Assembly (NCBI GenBank): GCA_963383645.1
Contig: OY726567.1
Location: 66,678,552-66,742,551, forward strand
Origin: Muscardinus avellanarius
Taxonomy: Eukaryota > Chordata > Mammalia > Rodentia > Gliridae
Length of the DNA stretch: 64,000 nt
Direction: 5' to 3'
Below the pieces are notes generated by a model. That model was not told the origin of the DNA. It saw only the letters and a list, made by a program, of their open reading frames with translations, and did not search any database. Positions 1 to 10,400 of the stretch are shown one piece after another. Each line of letters begins with the position of its first letter. The stretch's first letter is position 1. Made by a program: the position numbers and the translations under genes.

Positions 1-37
1 CAGGAGCATTCTATTTCAGATCTATACCTCCAGCATT

Positions 38-241
38 TTTTTTTTTTTTTTTTTTTTGGTGGTACTGGGGTTCCTGGAAGCCCTTCTACCTCCGGGCTAC
101 ACTCCCAGACCTATTTTTACATTTTTATTTGGAAACAGGGTCTCCTAAGCCAGTGTGCGGCGGCTGGCTTCGAACCTGCGCAATCCTCCTGTCTCTGCCT
201 CCCAAGCGCGGGGATTACAAGCGTGCGCCACCACGCCCGGT
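38..241 (-). repeat. Group B SINE
   Basis: Antisense copy with poly-T 38-57, the group B start GGTGGTACTGGGGTTCCTGG and the end CCACCACGCCCGG. CpG sites are well kept. Confidence 0.85.
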
Positions 242-245
242 GGCC

Positions 246-371
246 CCCAGCATTTTTTATTTTTAATTTAAAACAGGGCCTGGCTAAATTGTTGAGGCTG
301 GCCTCAGACCTGATTCTTTCCTGTCTCAGCCTCCCAAGTCCTGGAATTATAGGCTTGCCTCACTGGATCTG
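246..371 (-). repeat. Old SINE fragment
   Basis: Diverged antisense B1-dID body with AAAACAGGG, GTCTCAGCCTCCCAAG and a decayed left end. Confidence 0.6.
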
Positions 372-476
372 GTTGCCAACTATATATTTTTGACTAACTT
401 GTCTCTAAGATTACCGATTCTTCTCTTTGAGCTGTTCTGCTATTAATGCCTTCCATCGTATTTTTTAAGTTTGCTT

Positions 477-691
477 TTTTTTTTTTTTTTTTGCAGTACG
501 GGGGGATGGAACCCTGGGACATTTCACCTCCGAGCTACACCCCAGCCCCATTTTTTATTCTTCATTTTGAAACAGGGTCTCACTCAGTTGCAAAGGGCCT
601 CACTAAGTAGCTGAGGCTGTCTGCGAACCGGGATCCTCCTGTCTTAGCCTCCCAAATGTTGGGATTACAAGCATGAGCCACCATGCCTGGC
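477..691 (-). repeat. Group A SINE
   Basis: Poly-T then GCAGTACGGGGGGATGGAACC through CCACCATGCCTGGCT, full length. Confidence 0.85.
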
Positions 692-734
692 TCCTGGTTA
701 GTATATATTTTCAGCTAATTTTAAGAATAATCTT

Positions 735-1123
735 GCTGGGCATGGTAGTGCAAGCTTGTATTCCCAGTACTTGGGAGGCTTGCGGCCAGCCTCAGCTACT
801 TGGTGACGCCCTCTGCAATTTAGTGAGATCCTGTTTCAGAATAAATAATAAAACAATAGGTGGGGTTGTAACTCGGAGGTAGAATGCCCCTGGGTCAATC
901 CTCAATACCGCAAAACAAAAAAGTAATCTTTTAGCTGCACTTGGTGGTACAAGCCTATAATCCCAGTTCTTGGTAAACTGAGGATCACATATTGGCAGCC
1001 AGCCTCAGCAAGTTAGTGAGGACCTCTGCAATTTAGTGATATCCTGTTTCCATGTTTAAAAATATAGGTCTGGGGGTATAGCTTGAAGGTTAGAATGTCC
1101 CTGGGTTCAATCCCCAATACCAC
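735..1123 (+). repeat. Two sense SINEs in tandem
   Basis: Copies at about 735-922 (GCTGGGCATGGTAGTGC to CAATACCGC) and 932-1123 (to CCCCAATACC). The tail of the second runs into the pyrimidine array that follows. Confidence 0.8.
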
Positions 1124-1471
1124 CTCTCCCTTCTCCCCTCCCCCTCTCCCCTCTCCTCTCCCCTCTCCCCTCTCCTCTCCCCTCTCCCCTCCCTCTCCCC
1201 CTCCCTTCCCCTCCCTCCTCCCCCCTCTCCCTCTCCCCTCTCCCCTCCCCCCTCTCCCCTCCCCCTCCCTTCCCCTCCCTCCTCCCCCCTCTCCCTCTCC
1301 CCTCTCCCCTCTTCCCTCCCCCTCCCTTCCCCTCCCTCCTCTCCCCTCTCCTTCTCCATCCCCCTCCCCCTCCCTCCTCCCCCCTCTCCCCTCTCCCTCC
1401 TCCCCCCTCTCCCTCCCCCCTCTCCCTCCCCCCTCTCCCTCCCCCCTCTCCCTCCCCCCTCTCCCTCTCCC
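1123..1471. repeat. (CCTCTCC)n pyrimidine array
   Basis: About 350 bp of almost pure C/T on the + strand, built from CCCTCTCC-like words of 6-13 bp, seeded at a SINE tail. Long open frames across it are low-complexity artefacts. Confidence 0.95.
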
Positions 1472-1473
1472 AC

Positions 1474-1670
1474 ACAAACTTTTATTGGTGCATTGTAATT
1501 GTACATCATAGTGAGAGTCTTGGTGACACATTCATCTATGCACACAACATCACTTGGTCTGTTTCTCCACACCTTCCCCCCTCCGTGTACACGATAGTGA
1601 GATTCATGGAAATATGTATACGCACGTAACATTGTTTACTGTTTCCTTCCTCCTACCTCTCCTTTTGGCT
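1474..1670 (-). mobile_element. L1 3' end fragment
   Basis: Antisense L1 3' UTR: TTTTATTGGTGCATTGTAAT and CACATCATAGTG-like words shared with copies at 14.9, 27.7 and 62.8 kb, more diverged here. Confidence 0.6.
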
Positions 1671-2999
1671 CAAGGATTTTTATTTATTGGTTACTTCCTC
1701 CTCTTAAGTTTTTCTGATAGAGTATTAAGCTGTTTCTCTGGCCTCCTGAAGACTGAGAACAGCCGTTTTGCACAGTCTGGCTGCCGTATCTAGTCTGCTA
1801 GGTGAGGCTGTGATTCCTGGCAAGTGCTAGACGCTCTTTGACAGGTGCCATAGTCTACGTGATTAAGTACTAGGTGTGTTTTTCAGACCTCATGACCTGC
1901 GTCTCTTTGCGTCTGTCCTTTCATACATTCCCAGTGGACGGCTTGTCTCTCGAAGCCTCTGATTACTTCTGCGGTTTCAGCGCTGGATGGTGGCAGGTTT
2001 GCCAGGAACCTGCAGTTTGCATCTAACCACTGAGCACCGGATTTGCACCTCGCTCACTCTGGCACACACCTGCAGTGTGTTACTCAGAATGAACTGGGTG
2101 CCCCGTGAGGCCAGTCTGTCTGCAGGCCGCCTCCTGGGGCTGGGTAAGCCCAGACACTTAGCCCCCAGTCACTGATCTGTCGTGGACTGCCACAGGGCTC
2201 TGCTCAACTCTGGGCCTCGCCATGGAGGGATGAGCCCCGTTTCGCTGTCTGCTAGGCAGCAACATGTCGCTTCCTTCCCTCTTCTCTCTCCTATCTGATA
2301 ATCACTCCGCCGTCATGTTGCCCAGGGTTAGGGGAGATGGTGCAGGATGGAGGCCCTCACTAGTGGGCTGTTGGCTGCTCTGATGTATTTGTGGCCTAAG
2401 TACAGGCAGAAGCCCCAAAGCAGAAGCCCCAATCTCTGGGTTTGTGGGTCCCCATACAGCACTGGGGTAGGTCTGCATGCTGTGGCCGGAGATGCACGCC
2501 TGGGGGTTCTGCCCGACACCAAGTTCTAGGGCAAAGTCTTGTGCTTACCCCCCTGTCCTAAAATATGGCAAGTAGAGTCTTGATGTACATTATGCCCAGG
2601 ACTGGGGGGAGCCATTTGTTGGCTCGCTGGCTCACACAGGTGCAGAGGCCCCACCCACAGGCATTGGCTCTGTGGCTCTGCCCAGTGCTGGGTGTCAGTG
2701 CTGAAGGCTGGGTGCTGGATTCTACAATGGTAGCCTAGACTTAATTCCCTTGTCTAAGTGGGAAGTGTCCCTCCACACTGTGTTGGGGTTGAGAGAAGGG
2801 TGATATGGGCCATACTTCCCTCTTGGCCTCCAGTGTCTCCTGTCTTATTACCATGCTAAATCTTGGTGCTGTGGTCTCCTACTTGGTTTCTTTAGTTCTT
2901 GTGAACGTTGTTCGTACATGAATAGCTGTCAAATCGATGTTTCTATGGAAAATGACCATTGGTGCTTCTTGCTCTCTAATTTTTGTTACTGTAAACTTG
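1671..2999. other. GC-rich stretch, possibly old L1 5' region
   Basis: No gene seen. AAGTTCTAGGGCAAAGTCTT (2521-2540) resembles AAGTTTCAGGGCAAACTCTT at 36091-36110, and the general composition matches that block, so both may derive from an old L1 5' region on the - strand. Otherwise unassigned. Confidence 0.35.
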
Positions 3000-3025
3000 A
3001 ATTTTTTTAATTTTTACTTATTTAA

Positions 3026-3472
3026 TTATAGTACTGGGGATTGAACCCAGGGGCATTCTATCTCTGAGCTACACCTCCAGGCCTATTTTTAAATTCTATT
3101 TATTTATTTATTTATTTATTTATTTTTGCAGTATTAGGAATGGAACCCAGGGGCATTCTACCTCCAAGCTATACTCCCAACCCTATTTTTTATTATTCTC
3201 TATTGTGAAACAGGGTCCCACTGAGTTCCAAAGGGCCTCACTAAGTAGTAGCCGAGGCTGTCCTCGAACCTTGATCCTCCTGTCTCAGCCTCCCAAATGC
3301 TGGGATTACAAGTGTGTGCCATCACGCTCGACTTTTATTCTTTATTTTGAAACAGGATCTTACTGAGTCGTAGAGGGCCTCAATAAGGAGCCAAGGCTGG
3401 CTTCAAATCTGCAATCCTTCTGTCTCAGCATCCCAAGTACTGGGATTATAAGCGTGCGCCACCATACCCAGT
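3026..3472 (-). repeat. Three antisense SINEs with a TTTA run
   Basis: Fragment 3026-3085 ending in (TTTA)n to 3124, a full group A copy 3125-3331, and a copy lacking its tRNA-like end 3333-3472. Confidence 0.8.
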
Positions 3473-4292
3473 GTAAACTTGAATTTTAAACCACTTTTTG
3501 AATCTGTTACTGGGAAGCTTACATATGAATGGATACAGGTATGAGAGTTTACTTTTATCAGCTTCAACCTTATGAAATCTATATACAGATTCAGTACTTG
3601 TAGTAAAATCTGATCTGAATTGAGCTATTCTGTTCCTATCTTACCCTTTCACTTCATTTCCCTCAGATGCTTCTTATCTTCCCCTTCCAGTTTCGCCATG
3701 TTCTTCCAGTCTCCACTGAACTTCCCACCTTCCTCCAATATTTCCTGTCTTGGTCATGCACTTTGTTTCCTGTCTTTGGTACGTCTCCCCTTCCTATTAT
3801 ACCTGTCTTCCCTTGTAGACTCCCTGTCTCCATCATAGACTTCCTGTCTCCCATGTCTCCTTCCTGTCTTTCTGTCTTTCTCTTCCCCTTTCTGAGTTCA
3901 TCATATGCTTCTAAGAGTGTCTACTGAATTTTCCATCTTCCTCCAACATTTTATGTTTGGTCATGTATTTCCTGTCTCCTTCTTTGGTACTTCATTTCTT
4001 CCTACTACTCATCTGTCTTTACTCTCGAACTTCCTGTCTCCTTCATACATTTCCTGTCATCCTTTTCCTATCTTTCTCTTCTGCTTCCTATCTTCAACAT
4101 ACACTTTCAGCCTCTTTCATTGAATTTCCTATCTCCCTCCAACATTTCCTGTCTGTCTTGCACTTCCCGTTTTCTCCCTGCGTTCTTTGGTACATTTCCT
4201 GTCCTATTACTCTTCTGTTTTCTCCTTCCCACTTTTCTCCATATATACCCTATCTTCCCCTTCTACTTCCGGTCTTTCACTTCTAGTCTTTT

Positions 4293-4563
4293 TGCAAGTC
4301 TTGGGGATGGAACCCAGATGCATTCGACCTCTGAGCTACACTCCCTGCCCTATTTTTTTTATTCTTCGTTTTTTTTGGGGGGGTGGTACTGGGGTTCCTA
4401 GAAACCCTTCTGCTTCCAGGCTACACTCCCAGACAGCTATTTTTTATATTTTTACTTGGAAACAGGGTCTCATAAGCCAGTGAGGCTGGCTTCGAACCTG
4501 TGCAATCCTCCTGTCTCTGCCTCCCAAGCACGGGGATTACAAGTGTGCGCCACCACGCCCAGC
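4293..4563 (-). repeat. SINE fragment plus group B SINE
   Basis: An A2 tRNA-like end (4293-4372) is cut by a group B copy (4378-4563, GGTGGTACTGGGGTTCCTAG to CCACGCCCAGC). Confidence 0.8.
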
Positions 4564-4579
4564 TTTTTTTTTCTTTCCT

Positions 4580-4930
4580 TTTTTTGCAGGTCTGGGGATG
4601 GAACCCAGGGACATTTGACCTCCGAGCTACGCCCCCTGCCCTATTTTTTATTCTTTCTTTTGAAACCGGATCTCACTAAGTTGCAGAGGGCCTCACTAAG
4701 TAGCTGAGGCTGTCCGCGAATTGCAATTCTCCAGGTCTGAGCCTCCCGAATGCTGGGATTACAAGCGTGCACCACCACGCCCGGCTTTTCCTTATTCTTT
4801 ATTTTGAAATAGGGTCTCACTAAGTTGTGGAGGGCCTCACTAAGTAGCTGGGGCTGTCCATGACCTGTGATCCTCCAGTCTCAGCCTCCCAAATGCTGGG
4901 ATTACAAGCGTGCGCCACCACGCCCGGCTT
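4580..4930 (-). repeat. Group A2 SINE and partial SINE
   Basis: Full A2 copy 4580-4786 with TTTTTTGCAGGTCTGGGG at its tail side, then a body-only copy 4788-4930. Confidence 0.8.
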
Positions 4931-5012
4931 TCTAGTCTTCATGTACTTCTGTTTTTTATTCAATTTTCTGCCATCCTCCAACATTTCTTGTCTCCCTCAT
5001 GCACTTCCTGGG

Positions 5013-5235
5013 TTTTTTTTTTTTTTTTTTTTGAGGTGCTGGGGATGGAACCCAGGGGCATTCTACCTCCAAGCTATACCCCTAGCCCCATTTTTTATTT
5101 TTTATTTTGAAACAAGGTATCACTAAGTTGAGGAGGGCCTCACCTAAGAAGCTGAGGCTGGCCAAATACCTGCAGTCCTCCTGACTCAGCCTCCTAAGTG
5201 CTGGGATTACAAGCGTGTGCCACCACACCTGGCTT
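5013..5235 (-). repeat. Group A SINE
   Basis: Poly-T 5013-5032, GTGCTGGGGATGGAACCCAG to CCACCACACCTGGC. Confidence 0.85.
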
Positions 5236-5708
5236 TGTTTCATTGTTTTTAAAAATTAAAATACTGCCAGATGATTTGGCCAGCCTCAGTTACTTAGTGA
5301 GGCCCTCTGCAACCCTGAAGATGAGGGTCTTTTTTTTTTCAGATAGGGAATGTTTTCTTGACTGAATTCTTCTGCTCCCTCTGTTCTTTCTCTCTCGAGC
5401 TTCCATGCAATGCTGTGGGATTCCTGGGGCTCGTAGCACCGTCTACATGGGTCATCCTTTTTCTGTATGCTGAGTGTTGACCTACCCTGCTCTGTGGAAT
5501 GAGTCATGTCAGCTTCCTGGGATGGCTGCCCAAAGCTGCTCCTTTCAGTCCAGTACCAGGGGATGGATCCCAGCAGACCACTCTTGGGTCAGTCCTCTCC
5601 TGCTTTTGTTTTGGAATCTGGATTGTTGCTAAGCAGAGCTTTTTGCCTTCTGTCTTTCAGGGGTCCATCAGAACTTTATCACATGAATGACTTACTTTTT
5701 TAGAGTTC
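5236..5708. other. Single-copy stretch
   Basis: Apart from a 40-bp sense SINE remnant at 5275-5315, no gene, RNA or repeat family is recognised. Confidence 0.5.
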
Positions 5709-6000
5709 TTCCTCCTCCTCCTCCTCCTCCGGTACTGGGGATGGATCCCAGAGGCATTCTACCTCCGAGCTACACCTCCAGTTCTAATTTTTATTTGTTT
5801 TATTATGGTGGTGATTGAACCCAGGGGCATTCTACCTCCAAACTATACCCCCAGATTTTCTTTCTTTCTTCTTTCTTCCTTTCTTTCTTTCTTTCTTTCT
5901 TTCTTTCCTTCTTTCTCTCTTTCTTTCTTTCTTTTTTTCTTTTTTTTGCAGTACTGGGGCTGGAACTCAGGGGTATTATCTCCAAATGACACCCTCAGCC

Positions 6001-6043
<43 letters not shown>
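5709..6043 (-). repeat. SINE fragments with CTC, TTTC and TTTA microsatellites
   Basis: Three antisense tRNA-like ends (5731-5790, 5801-5853, 5949-6000) alternate with (CTC)n 5709-5731, (TTTC)n 5855-5940 and (TTTA)n 6001-6043, each array grown from a SINE tail. Confidence 0.8.
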
Positions 6044-6045
6044 TT

Positions 6046-6379
6046 GTGGGTCTGGGGATAGAACCCAGGGGCATTCGACCTCCGAGCTACAGCCCCTGCC
6101 CTATTTTTTATTCTTTATTTTGAAACTGGGTCTCACTGAGTTGCAAAGGGCCTCACTAAGTAGCTGAGGCTGTCTGCGGACTGTGATCTTCTGGTCTCAG
6201 CCTCTGCTGGGAGTGTGCACCACCATGCCCGGTGCAGCCCTATTTTATATTCTTTATTTTGAAACAGGGTCCCACTGAGTTGCAGAGGGCCTCCCTCTGA
6301 GGCTGTCTGTGAACTGCGATCCTCTTGTCTCAGCCTCCCGAATGCTGGGATTACAAGCGTGCGCCACTACGTCTGGCTC
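6046..6379 (-). repeat. Group A2 SINE and partial SINE
   Basis: A2 copy 6046-6232 and a copy without its tRNA-like end 6233-6379. Confidence 0.8.
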
Positions 6380-7148
6380 TGGCTCACCTTTTAGAGTTTT
6401 GATTTTATAAAAGTCTTTCTTGCTAGGTTGGAAACTGTGTTTTATGAAATGTTCAATATAACAGTGTATTGAATCTTAGAAGTTCTCACGATATGACACA
6501 AAGCTAATATTCAGCTCTTCAGAGCTTAAGCGTTCCCTAGGGAGATGTGGTGGACGGTACAAACCTAGAAATCCAACTTTCCAGCCAGGCGTGGTGGTGC
6601 ATGCCTGTAATCCCAGTACTTGGGAGGTTTAGACAGGAAGATTGTTGGTTCGAAGCCAGCCTTGGTAATTTACCTTACCAAGGCTCTTAGCAACCTAGCA
6701 AGACCCTGTTTCCAAATAAAAAATGGGGTTAGGGGTGCAGTTCACAGGTCGAATGCTTCTGGGTTCAATTGCCAGCACCACACACATTAAAAAAGTAATC
6801 CAAGTTTCCTTCATTGCCTCTGCTGATAAATCTGTGTCTTGTTATGGCTTGAGCTAGTTACCATTCTCCCTGACAGCTACTTGGCACAAACTACATTTTT
6901 AGTTCTAGCATTGAATTCCTATGCATCATCACAGAAAGCTGACGTACAAAGCTTCCTCTACAGACAAGGCTGGATAGATGTGTATATGTGTTTGAAACAA
7001 GAATTGTATGACATTGATACTTTTGAGCCCCCTTTTGCTGTTGAGACTTGACTCCCTAATCATGTCGTTCTTCTTCAGGTATCACTCCTTGATTTTGAAG
7101 ATCTCATATTTTCTGTGGAGCCGTCTGAGCTTACAGTTTTGGGACAAG
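6380..7148. other. NLRP9 5' flank
   Basis: Contains one sense SINE (6583-6786, GCCAGGCGTGGTGGTGCATG) and otherwise single-copy DNA. TATAAAAG at 6406-6413 is a possible but unsupported promoter element; the SINE-free 360 bp before the start codon probably hold the 5' UTR. Confidence 0.4.
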
Positions 7149-7428
7149 ATGGCCCAATTCTTTTTTCCTGAGTTGGGCTTGCTGTGGTACCTGGGAGAGC
7201 TCACCAGGGAAGAGTTCAAGAGATTTAAGGAGCTGCTCAGGGCAGAGCCTCAGAAGTTTCAGCTGATACCAATTCCCTGGGCTGAGCTCAAGAAGGCTTC
7301 AAAAGAACACCTGGCTAGGCTCTTGGACCAGCGATACCCAGGCGGACAGGCATGGGAATTGACCATGAGCCTCTTTCTACAGATCAACCGGGTCGATCTC
7401 TGGGAGAAGATTAAGGAAGAGATAGAAC
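7149..7428 (+). CDS. NLRP9: NLRP9 exon 1: pyrin domain
   Basis: Encodes residues 1-93 plus the first base of codon 94. It starts [18 protein letters not shown] and carries [18 protein letters not shown] and the end block [14 protein letters not shown], a complete six-helix pyrin domain used for homotypic contacts such as with ASC. ATG 7149 has a strong Kozak context (AAG ATG G) and matches the start of NLRP9 relatives. The frame stays open upstream to 7008 with ATGs at 7008 and 7062, but the extra residues are not NLRP-like. A polypyrimidine-AG at 7071-7078 (TTCTTCAG) could be the acceptor of a 5' UTR exon. Donor is GTAAGT at 7429; the intron is phase 1. Confidence 0.93.
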
Positions 7429-10400
7429 GTAAGTGAGGGAGGAGCGTGGGGGGAGGGCCGCCCAGGCATGTCATGCCATAAAGGTGATGTTACTATTGAA
7501 TGACCATCCATCCACCTGCTCCCTTGCTTGAGGATGGGTTGGGGGTCAGTGTGTGAGCTCAGAGGTCGTAGGAGCCAATACTGGTCTTAGGCCAGCTGTG
7601 AACTGGAGAGAGTATCCTAATCCAATCCTCAGGGTTGGATCTAAGGAGTTTCTCTCTGCTTTTCTGCTAGAAGCTAAGTCAGTTTATGGCAGGAGATGAC
7701 CTGGAATTTGTTTCTTACTGATTGTCTACTGAGCTCGAGTTCTATTTCAGCAGTTGTGTTTTCTTTCTCTTTTTCTTTCTTCCTTTCTTTCTCTTCTTCC
7801 CCAGCCCTATTTTCCTTTTATTTTGAAACAGGGTCTTGCTTGCTATATTGAAGAGGCTGGCCTGGAACCTGTGATCCTCCTGTCTGTCTCAGCCTCCAAA
7901 ATACTGGGATTACAGGTGTGCACCACCATGCCTGGCTTTGCTCATCCTTTTGACCAGATATGCTCAAGGGTTTAGGCAGGTCCTAAATTTAGGAAATAAT
8001 TGTAGAGAGCTCATGTGCTGGCAATCACAGGAAACACTTCTTATAATGTTTTCACTCTCATCATGGCTCAACAAAATTAATCAAAAAGAAAACTTGGGGT
8101 CAGGCAGTGTTGCTTGTGTTAGAAGAACCCTCCAAAAGTGATGGGCATGATTCCTGACTCTCCTGATGGACTCACTGATGGGACTTATTCCCTCTTCCAG
8201 GAGGGTGGTATTTTATTTTTAGAAAATAGGAAGATTAGACAGGGAGTAATGGTACATGTCTGGAATCCCAGTACTTGGAATCCTAGTACTCAGGAGGCTG
8301 AGACAGGATTGCAGGTTCATGGACAGCCTCAGCTACTCATTGAGGTTCTCTGCAACTTGGTGAGACCCTGTTTCAAAATAAATAAGATAGGATTGGCAGG
8401 GATAGCTTGGAGGTAGAATGCTTCTGGGTTCAATCTCCAGTACCACCACAACCAAAAAAAAAATATTTTTCAGACTATGAGATAAAATGTCCTTTATTTC
8501 ACCTTGCATGTAATTGAAAGTATGATGGTGTTTTGCCTTATTTTTTCATTACTAGGGATTGAACCCAGGGGCATTCTACATCTGAGCTACACCCCCAGTC
8601 CTATTTTTCATTATTTTAAAATGGAGTCTCACTAAGTAGCTGAGGCTGGCCTCAAACCTGCGATCCTTTTGTCTCACCTTCCCAAGTACTGGGAATACAA
8701 GCATGTGCTGCCACACTTGGCTCTTAATTTTTTTTTTTTTGAGCCCAGAGGCATTCTATCTGTAAGTTATATCCCCAGCCCTATTTTATTTTCAAACTGG
8801 ATCTCATTAAGTTGTTGAGGCTGGTCTTGAACCTGTGATCCTCCTGTCTCAGCCTCCCAAGTACTGGGATTGCAGGTGTGCACCACCCTGTCCAGCTAAG
8901 ATGAGCTTTCTTTCTGTGGTTGTCTGAGCAGGAGAGAGATGCTCTTGCTTTATACTCCTGGGACCTTTTCAGACAGAGGACTCTCCACGTCTCTCCAGGG
9001 AATTGCTGTTCTAGAAAGAGCAGGACCAGCTCCACATTCCAGGGCCATCTCTTGTTTGTAATCTTTGAGCAAAAGCTATTAATGCCTTCTGCTCAGAGGC
9101 TAAACAGAACTGACAGAAATGTGAGCCTTGTCCCCCAACAGTGACCACAAGTCTGAACCAGCTGTCTGGCTCGAATCTGAGTCGGGCCCCTTATTATCTG
9201 GTGGAAGCTGCTCAGGGACACTGTGCCTCAATTTCCTTGATTGTAAAATGAGGAGGAGGATGGTACCCATCCTCTAGCAAGGACAAACAGGCTACTGTTT
9301 GTAAGCATCGTTAAAATGTGACCTCTGAGCAGGAAACGGTCCTTCTCTCTGAGCACAGAGCATGGCTGCCTGGGAGGGAGGCTTTCGGCCTGTCTCCTTC
9401 AGGCTCCTGCTCTAGAAATACTGGGCATGGAGTCAAGTCGTTCTCAGGAGTACCCTTATCCACAGAGCCCTCTCTGGCCTCGATGACCTTGGAGTCTCCT
9501 TGGTGAGCTTCTTCCTCCTGATAGGCTACTGACTCAAGAGGAACATTCCCCCACCCCCTTACTATGGGCTTGTGGTAATTAAGCGGGAGGACGCTGCTAT
9601 GTTGTGGGTAGAGTCCTGGGATGCTTCTCGGTGCTTAAGACCCCCTCCCCCACCAACAAATGATCCAGCCCCAAACACAAATAGTGCCATGGTTGAGAAA
9701 CCCTGCTGTGTTAACATGGCTGCAGAGACCCATGAACCAGATGAGATGCACCGGAGCATCTGAGGCCACCTGCTCTTTGCCATGGACTGTCTTAGGCTCT
9801 GGGGTTTACATGGCCCAGAGGCTCTCGAGTGAAGTTTGTTGGGTATGAAATGACACAAGGAAAACAGCTTAGTGCAAACGTTCAGTTAAAATGATGTATA
9901 TTTACTTATTTTAATGGTACTGGGGATGGAAGCCAGGGGCATTCTACCTCTGAGCTATACTCTAAGCCCTATTTTTAATTTTTATTTCAAAACAGGGTCT
10001 CAGCCAGGCGTGGTGATGCTCGCTTGTAACCCCAGCCTTTGGGAGGCTGAGGCAGAGGGATCACGGTTTGCAGATAGCCTCAACTACTTAGTGAGGCCCT
10101 TTGCAACTCGGTGAGACCCTGTTTCAAAATAAAGAAAAAATAGAGCTGGGGGTGTAGCTCGGAGGTAAAATGTCCCTGGGTTCTATCCCCAGTACCGCAA
10201 AAACAAAACAACAACAAAAAACAGGGTCTCAGTAGGTTGATAAAAGCCTTACCACTTACTAAGGCTGGTCTCGAACCTGCGCTCCTCCCAAGTACTGGGA
10301 TTACAAGCATGTACCATCATGCCCGGCATAGGGTTAACTTTTGATTTATAAGCACACTTAAAAGTTTTTTTTTTTTTTTTTTTTAGTAAGGTAGTTAAAT

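Larger units (their letters stand above)
3620..5012. repeat. Degenerate tandem repeat, period about 200 bp
   Basis: Pyrimidine-rich units start at about 3717, 3925, 4121 and, after SINE insertions, near 4957. Shared words in order: TGAAnTTnCnATCTTCCTCC, AACATTTCCTGTCT, TTTGGTACnT and CTATTACTC.TCTG. Units are diverged (old) and interrupted by SINEs at 4293-4930. Open frames over it encode no known protein. Confidence 0.6.

Noticed and set aside
1083..1632. Long proline/serine- and glycine/arginine-rich open frames on both strands
   Set aside because: They are translations of the (CCTCTCC)n array and carry no protein signature.
6406..6413. TATAAAAG as NLRP9 promoter
   Set aside because: It lies 740 bp from the ATG with no other support; kept only as a remark.
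7008..7148. In-frame upstream ATGs (7008, 7062) extending NLRP9
   Set aside because: The extra residues are not NLRP-like, an acceptor-like AG lies between them and the Kozak ATG, and the family starts at the MA.FF motif.
10140..10200. tRNA genes from A/B-box-like words (GTGTAGCTC..GGGTTC.ATCC)
   Set aside because: These are the tRNA-like parts of SINEs, repeated throughout; no complete cloverleaf.
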